Assembly (NCBI GenBank): GCA_963712565.1
Contig: CAVQIP010000072.1
Span: 1 to 64,000, forward strand
Source of the DNA: VAZQ01 sp963712565
Lineage (GTDB): Bacteria; Pseudomonadota; Alphaproteobacteria; Rhizobiales; Xanthobacteraceae
DNA: 64,000 bases
Direction of reading: 5' to 3'
Shown: positions 56,485-64,000 of the stretch, one piece after another
How the letters are laid out: every line of letters begins with the position of its first letter
How positions within the stretch are numbered: position 1 is the stretch's first letter
Notes under the pieces: model-generated
The model's database searches: none
Told to the model about the DNA's origin: nothing
Seen by the model: only the letters and a program-made list of their open reading frames with translations
Program-made: the position numbers and the translations under genes

Positions 56485-57702
56485 ATGAAACGCCAGAGCG
56501 CGCTCAAAACGGCCTTGCTATCGCTCCTCTTGCTGGGAGCAACCGGACTTGCCCATGCGCAGGAGGTCAAGGTCGGCGTCGCATTGCCGTTTACCGGCAT
56601 CGGCGCCGAGTTCGCCCAGCAGATCGACCGCGGCATGGACCTCTATCTCAAGCTCAACCCCGACGCGGTCAAACCCTACTCGCTCAAGCTGATCAAGCGC
56701 GACGTCAAGAATCCGGGCGGCGCGGACGCCAAGATCGCGGTGCAGGAGCTGCTCACGCAGGACAAGGTCGATGCGCTCGGCGGCTGGGTCTATTCACCCA
56801 ACGCGATCGCAACGGCGCCGATCGTCACCGCCGGCAAGAAACTCGCCGTCATCATGAATGCAGGCACGGCCTTCATCACCAACCTTGCGCCTGAATATGT
56901 GCGGACCTCGTTCAGCATGTGGCATGCCGGCTACGCCATGGGCGAGGCCGCCGCCAAGATCATGAAGGTGAAGACCGCCGTTGTCGGCTACTCCGACTTC
57001 CCGCCCGGCAAGGACAGCCTCGATGCGTTCAAGCGCGGGTTTGAGGCCAATGGCGGCAAGATTCTCGACGCGATCCCGATGGGCGGCGCCGGCGCCGTGC
57101 CCGATTTCACGCCGTTCTTCCAGCGCGCCAAGGATCACAAGCCGGACGTGTTTTTCGTCTTCGTCCCGGCCGGCGATCATGCCGCCGCGGTGGTCAAGAC
57201 CTATGGCGCGCTCGGCATGCGCGCGGAGGGGATCAAGCTGATCGGACCCGGCGACATCACCCAGGACACCAAGCTGCAGGCCATGGGTCCGGCCGCGGTC
57301 GGCCTGATCACAATGCACCACTACAACGCCGATCTCGACAACCCCGAGAACAAAAAATTCGTGGCCGCCTGGAAGAAGGATTTCGGCGCCGATTCAACCC
57401 CCGACTTCATGGCGGTCGGCGGCTATGTCGGCATGGCCGCCATCGTTCATGCGGTGCAGGCGACCAAAGGCAAGATGGGCGGCGATGAGGCGGTGGCGTC
57501 GCTCAAGGGTTGGAAATTCAACAGCCCGCAGGGGCCGATCATGATCGATCCAGCCACCCGGGACATCATCATGAACGAGTACCTGTCCGAAGTGGTGATG
57601 GGGAGCGACGGCAAGCTGCACCAGAAGGTGATCGGGCAGATCGACAATGTGAAGGACACCTGCAAGGAGCTCAAGATCGGCCCGTGCGCCCCGAAGAATT
57701 GA
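56485..57702 (+). CDS. Branched-chain amino-acid-type ABC substrate-binding protein (LivJ/K family)
   Basis: A 405-residue periplasmic receptor of the type I fold (Peripla_BP_6). The signal peptide is about 1-25 (LLSLLLLGATGLAHAQ); the mature part has VKVGVALPFTGIGAEFAQQ, LIKRDVKNPGGADAKIAVQEL, NAGTAFITNLAPEYVRTSFS and LIGPGDITQDTKLQ. This class binds leucine-type amino acids but also aromatic acids, amides and urea. It heads the operon receptor-LivH-LivM-LivG-LivF; a 205-base gap follows it, with a degenerate palindromic repeat at about 57764-57830, which may reduce downstream expression relative to the receptor. Confidence 0.9.
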   Translation: MKRQSALKTALLSLLLLGATGLAHAQEVKVGVALPFTGIGAEFAQQIDRGMDLYLKLNPDAVKPYSLKLIKRDVKNPGGADAKIAVQELLTQDKVDALGGWVYSPNAIATAPIVTAGKKLAVIMNAGTAFITNLAPEYVRTSFSMWHAGYAMGEAAAKIMKVKTAVVGYSDFPPGKDSLDAFKRGFEANGGKILDAIPMGGAGAVPDFTPFFQRAKDHKPDVFFVFVPAGDHAAAVVKTYGALGMRAEGIKLIGPGDITQDTKLQAMGPAAVGLITMHHYNADLDNPENKKFVAAWKKDFGADSTPDFMAVGGYVGMAAIVHAVQATKGKMGGDEAVASLKGWKFNSPQGPIMIDPATRDIIMNEYLSEVVMGSDGKLHQKVIGQIDNVKDTCKELKIGPCAPKN

Positions 57703-57763
57703 GCGGCGCCCGTCACGCCGGCCAATGGCGCTCACCGGCTGTCACGTCACAGCCGGCCTTGCC

Positions 57764-57830
57764 GCTGCAGGTCGGAGAGCCCCGACGTGCAGCAGGTTGA
57801 TTGCGGCAGTCGGGCCGGCCCGCGTTCCGA
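57764..57830. repeat. Degenerate twin-hairpin palindromic element
   Basis: CTGCAGGTCGG ... CCCGACGTGCAG (57765-57792, imperfect) and a second, weaker arm pair around GCAGTCGGGCCGGCCCGCG resemble the twin-hairpin element found at five other places, but with more mismatches. It lies between the receptor gene and the first permease of the same operon. Confidence 0.45.
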
Positions 57831-57907
57831 TGCCATTCGTGCCGTGCCACCTCGACAAAGCAAGGTGGGGATGCTCGGAACACGCCCAGGCATGACGAGT
57901 CGGGACC

Positions 57908-58789
57908 TTGCTCGTGATCTTCGGCGCTGACATCGTCAGCATTCTATTGGGCGGGCTGTCCGCCGGCATGGTGCTGTTCATCGTCTCCGTCGGCCTTTCC
58001 GTCACCATGGGGTTGATGGGATTCGTCAACCTCGCGCACGGCGCCTTCGCCATGCTCGGCGGCTACGTCATCGTGCTGGCGATGAACCGCGCGAATATCG
58101 GTTTCGCGCCGGCGTTGGCGATTGGCTTCATTGCTACGGCGGCGGTGAGCGTGATGTTCGAGCGCCTGCTCTATCGGCGGCTTTACCGGGCAGCCGAGCT
58201 CGACCAGGTGTTGTTCACGATCGGCCTGATCTTCGTCTTTATTGCTTCGATCACGCTCGTGATCGGACCGGAAAATCAGCCGCTCACGCTGCCGCCGGCG
58301 CTGCAAGGACAGCTCGACCTCGGCTTCATCCGATACCGCACCTACAGCATCTTCCTGGTCGTGGTCGGGACGCTCATTGCGCTCGGGCTGTGGCTCGGAT
58401 TCGAGCGCACCAGGATCGGCGCCCAGATCCGCGCCACGGTCGACAATCGCCGCATGGCCGAATCGATCGGCATCAATGTCGATCGTCTCTTCACCCTCAC
58501 GTTCGCCTTCGGCAGCGGGATGGCGGCGCTCGGCGGCGGGCTCGGCGCCGAGTTCCTCGGCCTCGATCCGCAATACGCGCTCAAGTACCTCGTGTATTTC
58601 CTGATCGTGGTCGCGGTCGGCGGACTCGGACAAGTGACCGGCGTGTTCTTCGCTTCGCTCTTGATCGGCGTGCTCGATTTCGCGCTCAAGCTCTATCTTC
58701 CCAAGGGCGGCACGCTGTTCATTTTCGCATTGACCATCCTGCTGCTGCTGTGGCGACCGCAGGGCCTGTTCGGAAAGAAGTCGACATGA
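57908..58789 (+). CDS. livH: Branched-chain amino-acid-type ABC permease LivH
   Basis: A 293-residue membrane protein of the LivH family with about eight helices: VGLSVTMGLMGFVNLAHGAF (the family's FVNLAHG motif), LLYRRLYRAAELDQVLFTIG, RTRIGAQIRATVDNRRMAES, which docks the ATPase, and GGLGQVTGVFFASLLIGV. No ATG begins it; the start is TTG 57908 or GTG 57914 with only weak ribosome-site signal. It overlaps LivM by four bases (ATGA). Together with LivM it forms the channel. Confidence 0.9.
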   Translation: MLVIFGADIVSILLGGLSAGMVLFIVSVGLSVTMGLMGFVNLAHGAFAMLGGYVIVLAMNRANIGFAPALAIGFIATAAVSVMFERLLYRRLYRAAELDQVLFTIGLIFVFIASITLVIGPENQPLTLPPALQGQLDLGFIRYRTYSIFLVVVGTLIALGLWLGFERTRIGAQIRATVDNRRMAESIGINVDRLFTLTFAFGSGMAALGGGLGAEFLGLDPQYALKYLVYFLIVVAVGGLGQVTGVFFASLLIGVLDFALKLYLPKGGTLFIFALTILLLLWRPQGLFGKKST

Positions 58790-59802
58790 CCGCGCTCACT
58801 CATGCCCCGGTCCAAAGTCCGGCGGCACAGGCCCTGATCGAACGCCACCGGCTGCGGATCTGGGAGCCGCTGCCCTGGATCCTCTCCATCGCCTTCTACC
58901 TCGCCTTTCCGAACTATCTCGGCTTCGGCACCGAGCTCCTGATCGCGATCCTGTTCGCGCTCTCGCTCGACCTCGTGCTCGGATATGCCGGAATCATCAC
59001 GCTGGGTCACGCCGCGTTTTTCGGCGCCGGCGCCTATACGGTCGGCATGTTGGCCTATCACGGCATTTGGACCGAACCGATCACGAGCCTGCTGCTGGCC
59101 GCGCTGGCGGCGGCAGTTGTCGGCCTGCTGTCGGGCCTGGTGCTGTTGCGCACCTCCGGCCTGACGCTCCTCATGCTCACGCTCTGCACCATGGCGCTGC
59201 TGGAGGAGGCGGCGAACATGGCCCACGACTACACCGGCGGCTTCGACGGCCTTGCCAGCCTGCCGATCTCGCCGTTGTTCGGTCTATTCGAGTTCGATCC
59301 GCTGTATTCGAACACGCAGTATCTTTACGTCCTCGCCGTCCTGTTCCTCTGTTTCGTCTTCGTGCGCACCCTGGTCTATTCGCCGTTCGGACAAAGCTTG
59401 ACCGGAATTCGCGAGAACACGTTGCGCATGCACGCGGTCGGCTCGCCGGTCCGCGCCCGGCTCGTCACCTGCTACACGATATCGGCGGCCATTGCCGGCA
59501 TTGCCGGCGGTCTGTGGGCGCAGGCCTCCGCCTATGTCAACCTGAGCGCGCTGAGCCTCGATCGCGCGGCCGCCGTGCTCATCATTCTCATTCTGGGCGG
59601 CTATGGCCGTCTCTACGGCGCCTTCATCGGCGCCGTCGCCTATATGGTGCTGTCCCATTTCCTGGCCAGGATCTATCCCACCGCCTGGCAACTCGGGCTT
59701 GGTCTTCTGCTCGTCGTAGTCGCGCTGTTCGCGCGCAACGGCATTCTCGGTATCGCCGACGCGCTGCTGCGCCGCCTCGGCTTCGAGCGCAGCTCGCCAT
59801 GA
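58786..59802 (+). CDS. livM: Branched-chain amino-acid-type ABC permease LivM
   Basis: A 338-residue membrane protein with about nine to ten helices. Family motifs are LVLGYAGIITLGHAAFFGAGA, GLTLLMLTLCTMALLEEA, RTLVYSPFGQSLTGIRENTL as the ATPase-coupling loop and LIILILGGYGRLYGAFIGA. ATG 58786 overlaps the LivH stop and its own TGA overlaps the LivG ATG (59799), so LivHMG are translated as a coupled block. Confidence 0.9.
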   Translation: MTALTHAPVQSPAAQALIERHRLRIWEPLPWILSIAFYLAFPNYLGFGTELLIAILFALSLDLVLGYAGIITLGHAAFFGAGAYTVGMLAYHGIWTEPITSLLLAALAAAVVGLLSGLVLLRTSGLTLLMLTLCTMALLEEAANMAHDYTGGFDGLASLPISPLFGLFEFDPLYSNTQYLYVLAVLFLCFVFVRTLVYSPFGQSLTGIRENTLRMHAVGSPVRARLVTCYTISAAIAGIAGGLWAQASAYVNLSALSLDRAAAVLIILILGGYGRLYGAFIGAVAYMVLSHFLARIYPTAWQLGLGLLLVVVALFARNGILGIADALLRRLGFERSSP

Positions 59803-60566
59803 GCGTACCGCTGCTCGAGACCCGCAGCCTTGGCCGCAACTTCGGCGCGCTCGCGGCCGCGCGCGACATCAACTTCCGGCTCGAAGCCGGCGCCCGCCAC
59901 GCCCTGATCGGTCCCAACGGCGCGGGCAAAACCACGTTCGTCAATCTGCTCACCGGGGTGCTGCGGCCGACCACGGGCGAGGTGCTGCTCAACGGCCGCG
60001 ACATCACCTCGGTCTCGCAGGCCGAACGCGTCAAGCTCGGCATTGCCCGCACCTTCCAGATCAACCGGCTGTTCCGCGGGCTATCGGTCCTGGAAAACGT
60101 CTATATCGCGGTGGCCGAACGCCTCGGCGCGGCGGCGTCGATGTTTCAACCGGCGGGCAAGCGCACGGACGTCATCGAAGAGTTGATGCAACTGTTGGAG
60201 ATGCTCAAGCTTCACCACGATGCGCGCAGGCGCGTTGCCGAGCTACCCTATGGCCGCCAGCGACTGGTCGAGCTTGCGATCACGCTCGGATTGAGGCCCG
60301 AGGTCCTGCTGCTGGATGAACCTGCCGCGGGCGTGCCGAGCGCGGAGAGCCACATCATTCTCGACGCGATCGAAACGTTGCCCGAGCACATCGGCGTGCT
60401 CATCATCGAGCACGACATGGACGTGGTATTCCGCTTTGCCGAGCGCATCACCGTCATGGTGGAGGGGGTCGTGCTGACCGAGGGGGCGCCGCGCGATATC
60501 GCAGCAGACGAGCGCGTGCGCACCGTGTATCTCGGCCAAGAGGCGCGTGGCGGGGCGGCTCCATGA
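59799..60566 (+). CDS. livG: Branched-chain amino-acid-type ABC ATPase LivG
   Basis: A 255-residue ATPase: Walker A GPNGAGKTTFV (about residues 38-48), Q-loop TFQINRLFRGLSVL, a variant signature ELPYGRQRLVELAITL in place of the usual LSYGQQR, Walker B VLLLDEPAAGVPSAE and H-loop IIEHDMDVVFRFAERITVM, typical of LivG. It overlaps LivM upstream and LivF downstream by four bases each. Confidence 0.9.
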   Translation: MSVPLLETRSLGRNFGALAAARDINFRLEAGARHALIGPNGAGKTTFVNLLTGVLRPTTGEVLLNGRDITSVSQAERVKLGIARTFQINRLFRGLSVLENVYIAVAERLGAAASMFQPAGKRTDVIEELMQLLEMLKLHHDARRRVAELPYGRQRLVELAITLGLRPEVLLLDEPAAGVPSAESHIILDAIETLPEHIGVLIIEHDMDVVFRFAERITVMVEGVVLTEGAPRDIAADERVRTVYLGQEARGGAAP

Positions 60567-61276
60567 CCGCGGCCCTCGCCCTCGAGCTCGACGACGTCTC
60601 CGCCGGCTACGGCGAGACCGTGGTGCTGGAAAGGGTCAAGCTCGCGCTCGCGGACGGCGAGACGCTGTCGATCATCGGCCGCAACGGCGTGGGCAAGACG
60701 ACGCTGGTGGCGACGATCATGGGCCACACATCACTTCACGGCGGGCGCCTGCGCTTGCATGGCAAGGACCTCGGAACTCTCTCGACCTATCGCCGCGCCT
60801 TGGCCGGGCTCGGCTATGTACCCCAGGAGCGGGAGATTTTTCCTTCCTTGACGTCGCGGGAAAATCTCGAAATCGCCGCCCGTCCCGGGCGCTGGACGAT
60901 CGAGGAAGTGTACACGCTGTTCCCGAAGCTCGCGGCGCGACAGGACCATCGCGGCAATCAGCTGTCCGGCGGCGAGCAGCAGATGCTGGCGATCGGCCGC
61001 GCGCTGGTGGGCAATCCGTCGGTCCTGCTGATGGACGAGCCGTCCGAGGGTCTCGCGCCGGTGATCGTCGAGGAACTCGTGCGCGTGGTGAAGCACCTGG
61101 CGCAATCCGACGGTCTGACCCTGCTGCTGGTCGAGCAGAATACACGACTGGCGCTCGACGTTTCCCCGCGTACCGTCATCATGGACCGCGGGCGCATCGT
61201 CTATGATGGAGCGAGCGACACGTTGAAGCACGACGCCGCCAAGCTCGATCGACTGATCGGATTGGCGAAGATGTGA
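60563..61276 (+). CDS. livF: Branched-chain amino-acid-type ABC ATPase LivF
   Basis: A 237-residue ATPase: Walker A GRNGVGKTTLV (about 38-48), YVPQEREIFPSLTSREN as the Q-loop region of LivF, signature LSGGEQQMLAIGRAL, Walker B VLLMDEPSEGLAPVI and LLLVEQNTRLALDV. The EIFPSLTxxEN and DEPSEGLAP strings are diagnostic of LivF. It ends the operon; an 18-bp palindrome lies 53 bases downstream. Confidence 0.92.
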   Translation: MTAALALELDDVSAGYGETVVLERVKLALADGETLSIIGRNGVGKTTLVATIMGHTSLHGGRLRLHGKDLGTLSTYRRALAGLGYVPQEREIFPSLTSRENLEIAARPGRWTIEEVYTLFPKLAARQDHRGNQLSGGEQQMLAIGRALVGNPSVLLMDEPSEGLAPVIVEELVRVVKHLAQSDGLTLLLVEQNTRLALDVSPRTVIMDRGRIVYDGASDTLKHDAAKLDRLIGLAKM

Positions 61277-61328
61277 ACAACTCGCGCTTCGTTGCAACAG
61301 CCGTGATGAATTCATGCTATGGCCGATG

Positions 61329-61346
61329 CTCATCACTTGTGATGAG
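61329..61346. promoter_or_regulatory. Perfect 18-bp palindrome upstream of a small gene
   Basis: CTCATCAC-TT-GTGATGAG forms a perfect inverted repeat (8-bp arms) 42 bases before the ATG at 61388, and a further half-like TTCATCAC occurs at about 61358-61365. It could be a dimeric repressor operator for the small gene or a weak hairpin ending the liv operon; there is no T run after it. Confidence 0.35.
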
Positions 61347-61387
61347 GGCCAAGCCGTTCATCACGACAGATATCGAAGGAGCTTTTC

Positions 61388-61648
61388 ATGAGCGATGTTC
61401 GGATTGCGGCGGGATTCGACGCCAACTTGCCGAGCTTCGACAGGAGAATTCGGATAAGTTCCTTTCACGACGCCCAGGTTTTTGTTCGAAGATGGGCAAT
61501 CAGGGACAAAGACCGCGCCATCCGTGTGCTCCTGCGTCGGATGGAAAAAGCGAATAGCTCGGAAGCGGCCAACAGCGCCATCGAAGAATTGAAGCGAGAG
61601 CTGGCCGCAAGAGGCCTATTGCCGGGCCTGGAGCCGCCGCTCCATTGA
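61388..61648 (+). CDS. Small hypothetical protein
   Basis: 86 residues, mostly helical and charged: SFHDAQVFVRRWAIRDKDRA, then VLLRRMEKANSSEAANSAIEEL (two overlapping parts) and KRELAARGLLPGLEPPLH. There is no signal peptide or membrane helix. The start is well supported by GAAGGAGCTTTTC just before the ATG. The domain pattern looks like a small adaptor or regulator of unknown role; I recognise no named family. Confidence 0.6.
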   Translation: MSDVRIAAGFDANLPSFDRRIRISSFHDAQVFVRRWAIRDKDRAIRVLLRRMEKANSSEAANSAIEELKRELAARGLLPGLEPPLH

Positions 61649-61744
61649 TCGGAGCCTTAAATCCAAGATGTCCGCGACCGCGAGCCGGCAGGAGGTCGCG
61701 GACAGCGGCTACCGTCAACTCGAGCAATCCTCATTCAACTTGAC

Positions 61745-61963
61745 TTATTCACTCGTCTTCATGCGCCAGAGTTGAAAACCGGCCAGTTTGATCGCTTCTT
61801 CAATTCTCGCCCGGGAGAACCGGTGCGGAGGGTGCTGGTCGGGCCGCAGCGACCCCGCGGCACCCCAGGGGCCGTGGTTCTCAGGGAGTTTGCTGCCAGT
61901 CGGATCTCCGGCAAATGCGCGCAAATTGGAGCTGGTTTCCGATACGAACATATAGATCTGCAT
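61745..61963 (-). CDS. Small hypothetical protein ending in GFQLWRM
   Basis: 72 residues: MQIYMFVSETSSNLRAFAGD, TGSKLPENHGPWGAAGS, PDQHPPHRFSRARIEEAIK, LAGFQLWRMKTSE. The layout (YxFxSE..LRAF..D.TG.KLP..HGPW ... I..A....GFQLWR) is one I associate with small uncharacterised proteins of Bradyrhizobium-like bacteria. GAGAGGTATCGACG before ATG 61963 is a good ribosome site. The gene is convergent with the preceding small gene; the function is unknown. Confidence 0.65.
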   Translation of the reverse strand: MQIYMFVSETSSNLRAFAGDPTGSKLPENHGPWGAAGSLRPDQHPPHRFSRARIEEAIKLAGFQLWRMKTSE

Positions 61964-62517
61964 CGTCGATACCTCTCGTTGAAAGTCTCATCGCTGATCC
62001 GGATCGCTGCCTCGTCGCCAGCTGCCGTAATCACGGTTTTCACGCTAGATTTAATGCGCTTCGACCCGATCGTCGATAGAAGAATGAAATAAATATGCCG
62101 GTTCTGAAAAATATTTCGGTAAAACGACTAGTTCTAGCATGTTTTCCAACTTATATTTACCCTGGCGTTTTTAATGATGACCGCTTAGACGATGTTGCAG
62201 ATCTTCTTTTGAGAGATTGAGTGACGAACGTGGTTCCAGCGCAGAAGGCTGCAAGCAACGGGCTTGGCCAGGTAAATGACAGCCCGTTCGAGATGCGCGG
62301 GGTGAAGGACACCCGATAGGCCCGCAGACGTCGCGGCCAGCTTTGCTTCCGGCCCGCTCGGAGCGGCGACCCGGCAACGAATGTGCGAGCTCGCGTGACG
62401 GCATTCATGCCGGAGCCAGGTAAAGCCCGACGAATGCATGGACTTCCGACGCGGCGTTCGACCAATCCGCGTCTTGCGATGAATGCGTGCGAATACCAAC
62501 CGAAGGAGAATGGTGAC
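61964..62517. other. Gap with a low-GC island, no recognised gene
   Basis: The 554 bases hold no gene I can defend: long minus-strand frames here are compositional shadows without starts or motifs. About 62085-62180 is clearly AT-rich (AATAAATATGCC, AAAAATATTTCGG, CAACTTATATTTACC, GTTTTTAATGATG) in otherwise GC-rich DNA. This would suit promoter regions of the flanking divergent small genes at 61963 (minus) and 62518 (plus). Confidence 0.5.
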
Positions 62518-62775
62518 ATGGCGGCACGACAAAAGACCATAACAATGGTGCCCGATGCGGACGAACCTGTGCTGGCGGTGGTCGGGCAGGGCAAGCGGCC
62601 GGAAAGCGGCCAATTCCGGCTGCAAGTGGATCGGCAAACAAAAGCGTCGTACCTGACGTATGAGGCCGCCGAACAGGCGGGCTTGGCAATCAAGCAGGGA
62701 CACCCGATCCTTCAGGTGGCGGTTTATGACGCTGTCGGAGGGGTCAACAAAATTCTCGAGCTACCGAAGACTTGA
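62518..62775 (+). CDS. Small hypothetical protein
   Basis: 85 residues, soluble: TITMVPDADEPVLAVVGQGK, GQFRLQVDRQTKASY, LTYEAAEQAGLAIKQGHPIL, QVAVYDAVGGVNKILELPKT. The alternating beta and helix pattern suggests a small beta-alpha fold. ATG 62518 has CGAAGGAGAATGGTGAC in front; the longer frame from 62383 lacks a ribosome site. No named family is recognised. Confidence 0.6.
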   Translation: MAARQKTITMVPDADEPVLAVVGQGKRPESGQFRLQVDRQTKASYLTYEAAEQAGLAIKQGHPILQVAVYDAVGGVNKILELPKT

Positions 62776-62816
62776 TGTGCGCTCACGAACTTCCTGCCGT
62801 TTCGCGGTACGCCAGC

Positions 62817-63128
62817 TCATAGGTTGAAGCGCCGCCGGGCCGTTTCGCAGGCATCGTCTCCGGGCTGGCAAGCTCTGCAGACGTCAGGCCTCACGGCGTA
62901 GACCGCGCAGGACGTCGATACCCCGACTTCTCCCACAAGCGCTGCGCAGCGATTGCCCTCGCAGCGCATCCGCCCCTGCTCGCCATCGACGAACGCGGGC
63001 GGGATGCGATCGAGCGCGGCGTCATCCTCCAAGGAGAACCGCGGCCACTCGGGCGAAAATGCGCAGCACGCCCCGCAGGCCCGGCACACGGCCTGCGCTT
63101 CGTTGGCGGGCGGCCGGGTCCGGTTCAC
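62817..63128 (-). CDS. YkgJ-type Cys-cluster protein
   Basis: 103 residues with a CxxCxxCC start (Cys15, 18, 21, 22 in AVCRACGACCAF) and later Cys in MRCEGNRCAALVG, TSCAVYAVRPDVCRACQPG and DACETARR. This is the zinc/iron-chelating Cys-cluster layout of the YkgJ (UPF0153) family, of unknown function. The start is GTG 63128, overlapping the stop of the upstream gene by four bases (GTGA), so the two are co-translated. Confidence 0.8.
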   Translation of the reverse strand: MNRTRPPANEAQAVCRACGACCAFSPEWPRFSLEDDAALDRIPPAFVDGEQGRMRCEGNRCAALVGEVGVSTSCAVYAVRPDVCRACQPGDDACETARRRFNL

Positions 63129-63397
63129 TGTTTCGACTTCGACCGCGACAAACGCCGTTCGTTTGCCCTGACGTGGGTGCGGTATCTGCGAATGACGGTC
63201 CGCGCCGAGCCGCCAGCGGCGAGTGTCGACGCCGCTTCAGCCAAGGCTGCCGTCTTCTCCGTCACCATGCGCTGTGCCTCGGCCCGAGCTGGCGGTCCGC
63301 CGACCGCTATCTTCATCAGCCTGAGGCCCACCACCCGTTGCACGGCGAGGCCGACCAGCGCCGCATCCAATGTCCATTCAACCCAGGCTTTGAACAT
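63125..63397 (-). CDS. Small hypothetical protein upstream of the YkgJ-like gene
   Basis: 90 residues: an N-terminal hydrophobic/amphipathic part (WVEWTLDAALVGLAVQRVVG) followed by a helical AEAQRMVTEKTAALAEAAST and a basic tail (SARTVIRRYRTHVRANERRL, then SRSKSKQ). It resembles small uncharacterised rhizobial proteins with a polyhydroxybutyrate/phasin-like helical look, but no family is certain. It overlaps the YkgJ-type gene by four bases. ATG 63397 has only a weak ribosome site (ACAGG). Confidence 0.55.
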   Translation of the reverse strand: MFKAWVEWTLDAALVGLAVQRVVGLRLMKIAVGGPPARAEAQRMVTEKTAALAEAASTLAAGGSARTVIRRYRTHVRANERRLSRSKSKQ

Positions 63398-63665
63398 CCT
63401 GTTGTCCGATCGAGAAATTCGCGAGGACCCACACTACCTCGACAGGGTTCGTGCGCTACCGCGGCAATGCGGCCCGATGAACCGCTCATCGGCCAGGCGC
63501 GTCGGCCTGCGGCGGGCCGGCGAGACGGGTTGCGGTGCCCGGAGCGATACCCATCGTGGTCTGGAAGCCGCCCCATGAGTCATTGCGGGCGAGATGGAGT
63601 AGCTCATCGGGGAAATATGTGTTCGCCGGCCTCCGAATGCCAGCACCTATCCGCGCGCGCCCTTT

Positions 63666-64000
63666 TCAACCCGATCCACTCACGATCGCCCTCTCCGATC
63701 GCCCGGGCGCGTGCGACATGAGCTCATCTGCAACGACCGACCTCGCACTGGCCGGCCAGCGCGACAGCGCTGCCGTACCCTCGCGAGTCAGGGCGTAGCG
63801 GCCGCGCTCGACGCGGAAAAACCAGCCGTACACGTTGCGCAGAAGTATCTTCGGCGCATCCGGCACGATGGTCTTGATCTCGGATGTGCACCGAGGGCCA
63901 TCGGACAGTGAAGCCGCGCACGCAAGCGCCTGCTGGCGATAGGCGGTCATGATCGGCGACTTGCATGTCCCACCGAGCACCGGATCGCCAAGGCGCCGCC
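63666..64000 (-). CDS. DUF2161-type protein, C-terminal fragment (5' end outside window)
   Basis: The frame is open to the right edge; the first visible start-like codon (GTG 63980) is internal because the sequence before it (RRLGDP) continues the family pattern. Visible features are GTCKSPIMTAYRQQALACA, LLRNVYGWFFRVERGRYALT and EGTAALSRW, matching the C-terminal winged-helix-like end of DUF2161 putative PD-(D/E)XK phosphodiesterases. The nuclease core lies outside the window. The 268 bases between this gene and the next minus-strand gene start hold nothing recognised. Confidence 0.65.
   Translation of the reverse strand, partial: RRLGDPVLGGTCKSPIMTAYRQQALACAASLSDGPRCTSEIKTIVPDAPKILLRNVYGWFFRVERGRYALTREGTAALSRWPASARSVVADELMSHAPGRSERAIVSGSG

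Noticed and set aside
62157..62703. Minus-strand frames of 172-178 codons in the gap after the small genes
   Set aside because: They run antisense through the supported small gene at 62518, have Cys/Arg/Ser-rich shadow composition and no ribosome site or family features.

Overview
The window is GC-rich (about two thirds G+C) chromosomal DNA. The sequence suggests an alphaproteobacterium of the order Hyphomicrobiales (Rhizobiales), in the Bradyrhizobium/Xanthobacteraceae range. The evidence is the many palindromic intergenic repeats, the very large number of Bug-type (TctC-like) solute receptors, and small hypothetical proteins of a kind seen in that lineage. This placement is inference; there is no rRNA or housekeeping marker here. 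I saw no tRNA, rRNA, CRISPR array, transposase, integrase or phage gene.

Layout. At 1-5.8 kb lie the tail of a secreted lectin-like protein, two minus-strand Bug receptors separated by a tandem palindromic repeat, a 3-hydroxyisobutyrate-dehydrogenase-like enzyme, an AbrB-family membrane protein and a DUF1206 remnant. At 6.1-14.0 kb a nitrate/sulfonate-type ABC importer (two permeases, ATPase, receptor) is interleaved with three Bug receptors and an inverted HD-domain gene. At 14.3-17.6 kb are an LVIVD-repeat protein, a frameshifted CobW-type GTPase and a rhodanese. At 18.4-29.2 kb are an isoquinoline-oxidoreductase-like molybdenum hydroxylase whose small-subunit gene is frameshifted, a CoA-transferase-fold pair, two overlapping Gfo/Idh/MocA dehydrogenases, a Bug receptor and a CoxL-like molybdenum subunit. 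At 29.3-41.6 kb, all on the minus strand, are an aldehyde dehydrogenase, an SDR, an MmgE/PrpD protein, an FbpABC-type ABC importer with three tandem receptor paralogues, an enoyl-CoA hydratase homologue and a class III CoA-transferase. At 41.8-51.1 kb are an S10 peptidase, a second LVIVD protein carrying a sigma-factor-like insertion, two more Bug receptors, an HpaH-type hydratase, a Cys-rich secreted protein, a VOC protein and an acyl-CoA ligase. At 51.1-56.1 kb are a small-RNA candidate, a cupin, a flavin monooxygenase, an SDR and a phytoene-desaturase-like oxidoreductase. At 56.5-61.3 kb is a complete branched-chain amino-acid-type ABC operon. From 61.3 kb to the end are small hypothetical genes and the 3' end of a DUF2161 gene.

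Taken together this is a catabolic and uptake region: eight Bug receptors, three ABC importers and many enzymes of organic-acid or aromatic metabolism (ring-hydroxylating molybdenum enzymes, flavin hydroxylase, VOC protein, oxo-acid hydratase, CoA ligase, CoA-transferases, hydratase, dehydrogenases). No TctA or TctB membrane component accompanies the Bug receptors. Substrates cannot be read from sequence.

The most unusual signals are the sigma-region-3-like insertion in the second LVIVD protein, a two-hairpin palindromic element found repeatedly inside other palindromic repeats, repeats that supply a start codon, a stop codon or an in-frame N-terminal segment to genes, three tandem receptors for one importer, and three apparent one-base insertions within about 2 kb (possible assembly errors).
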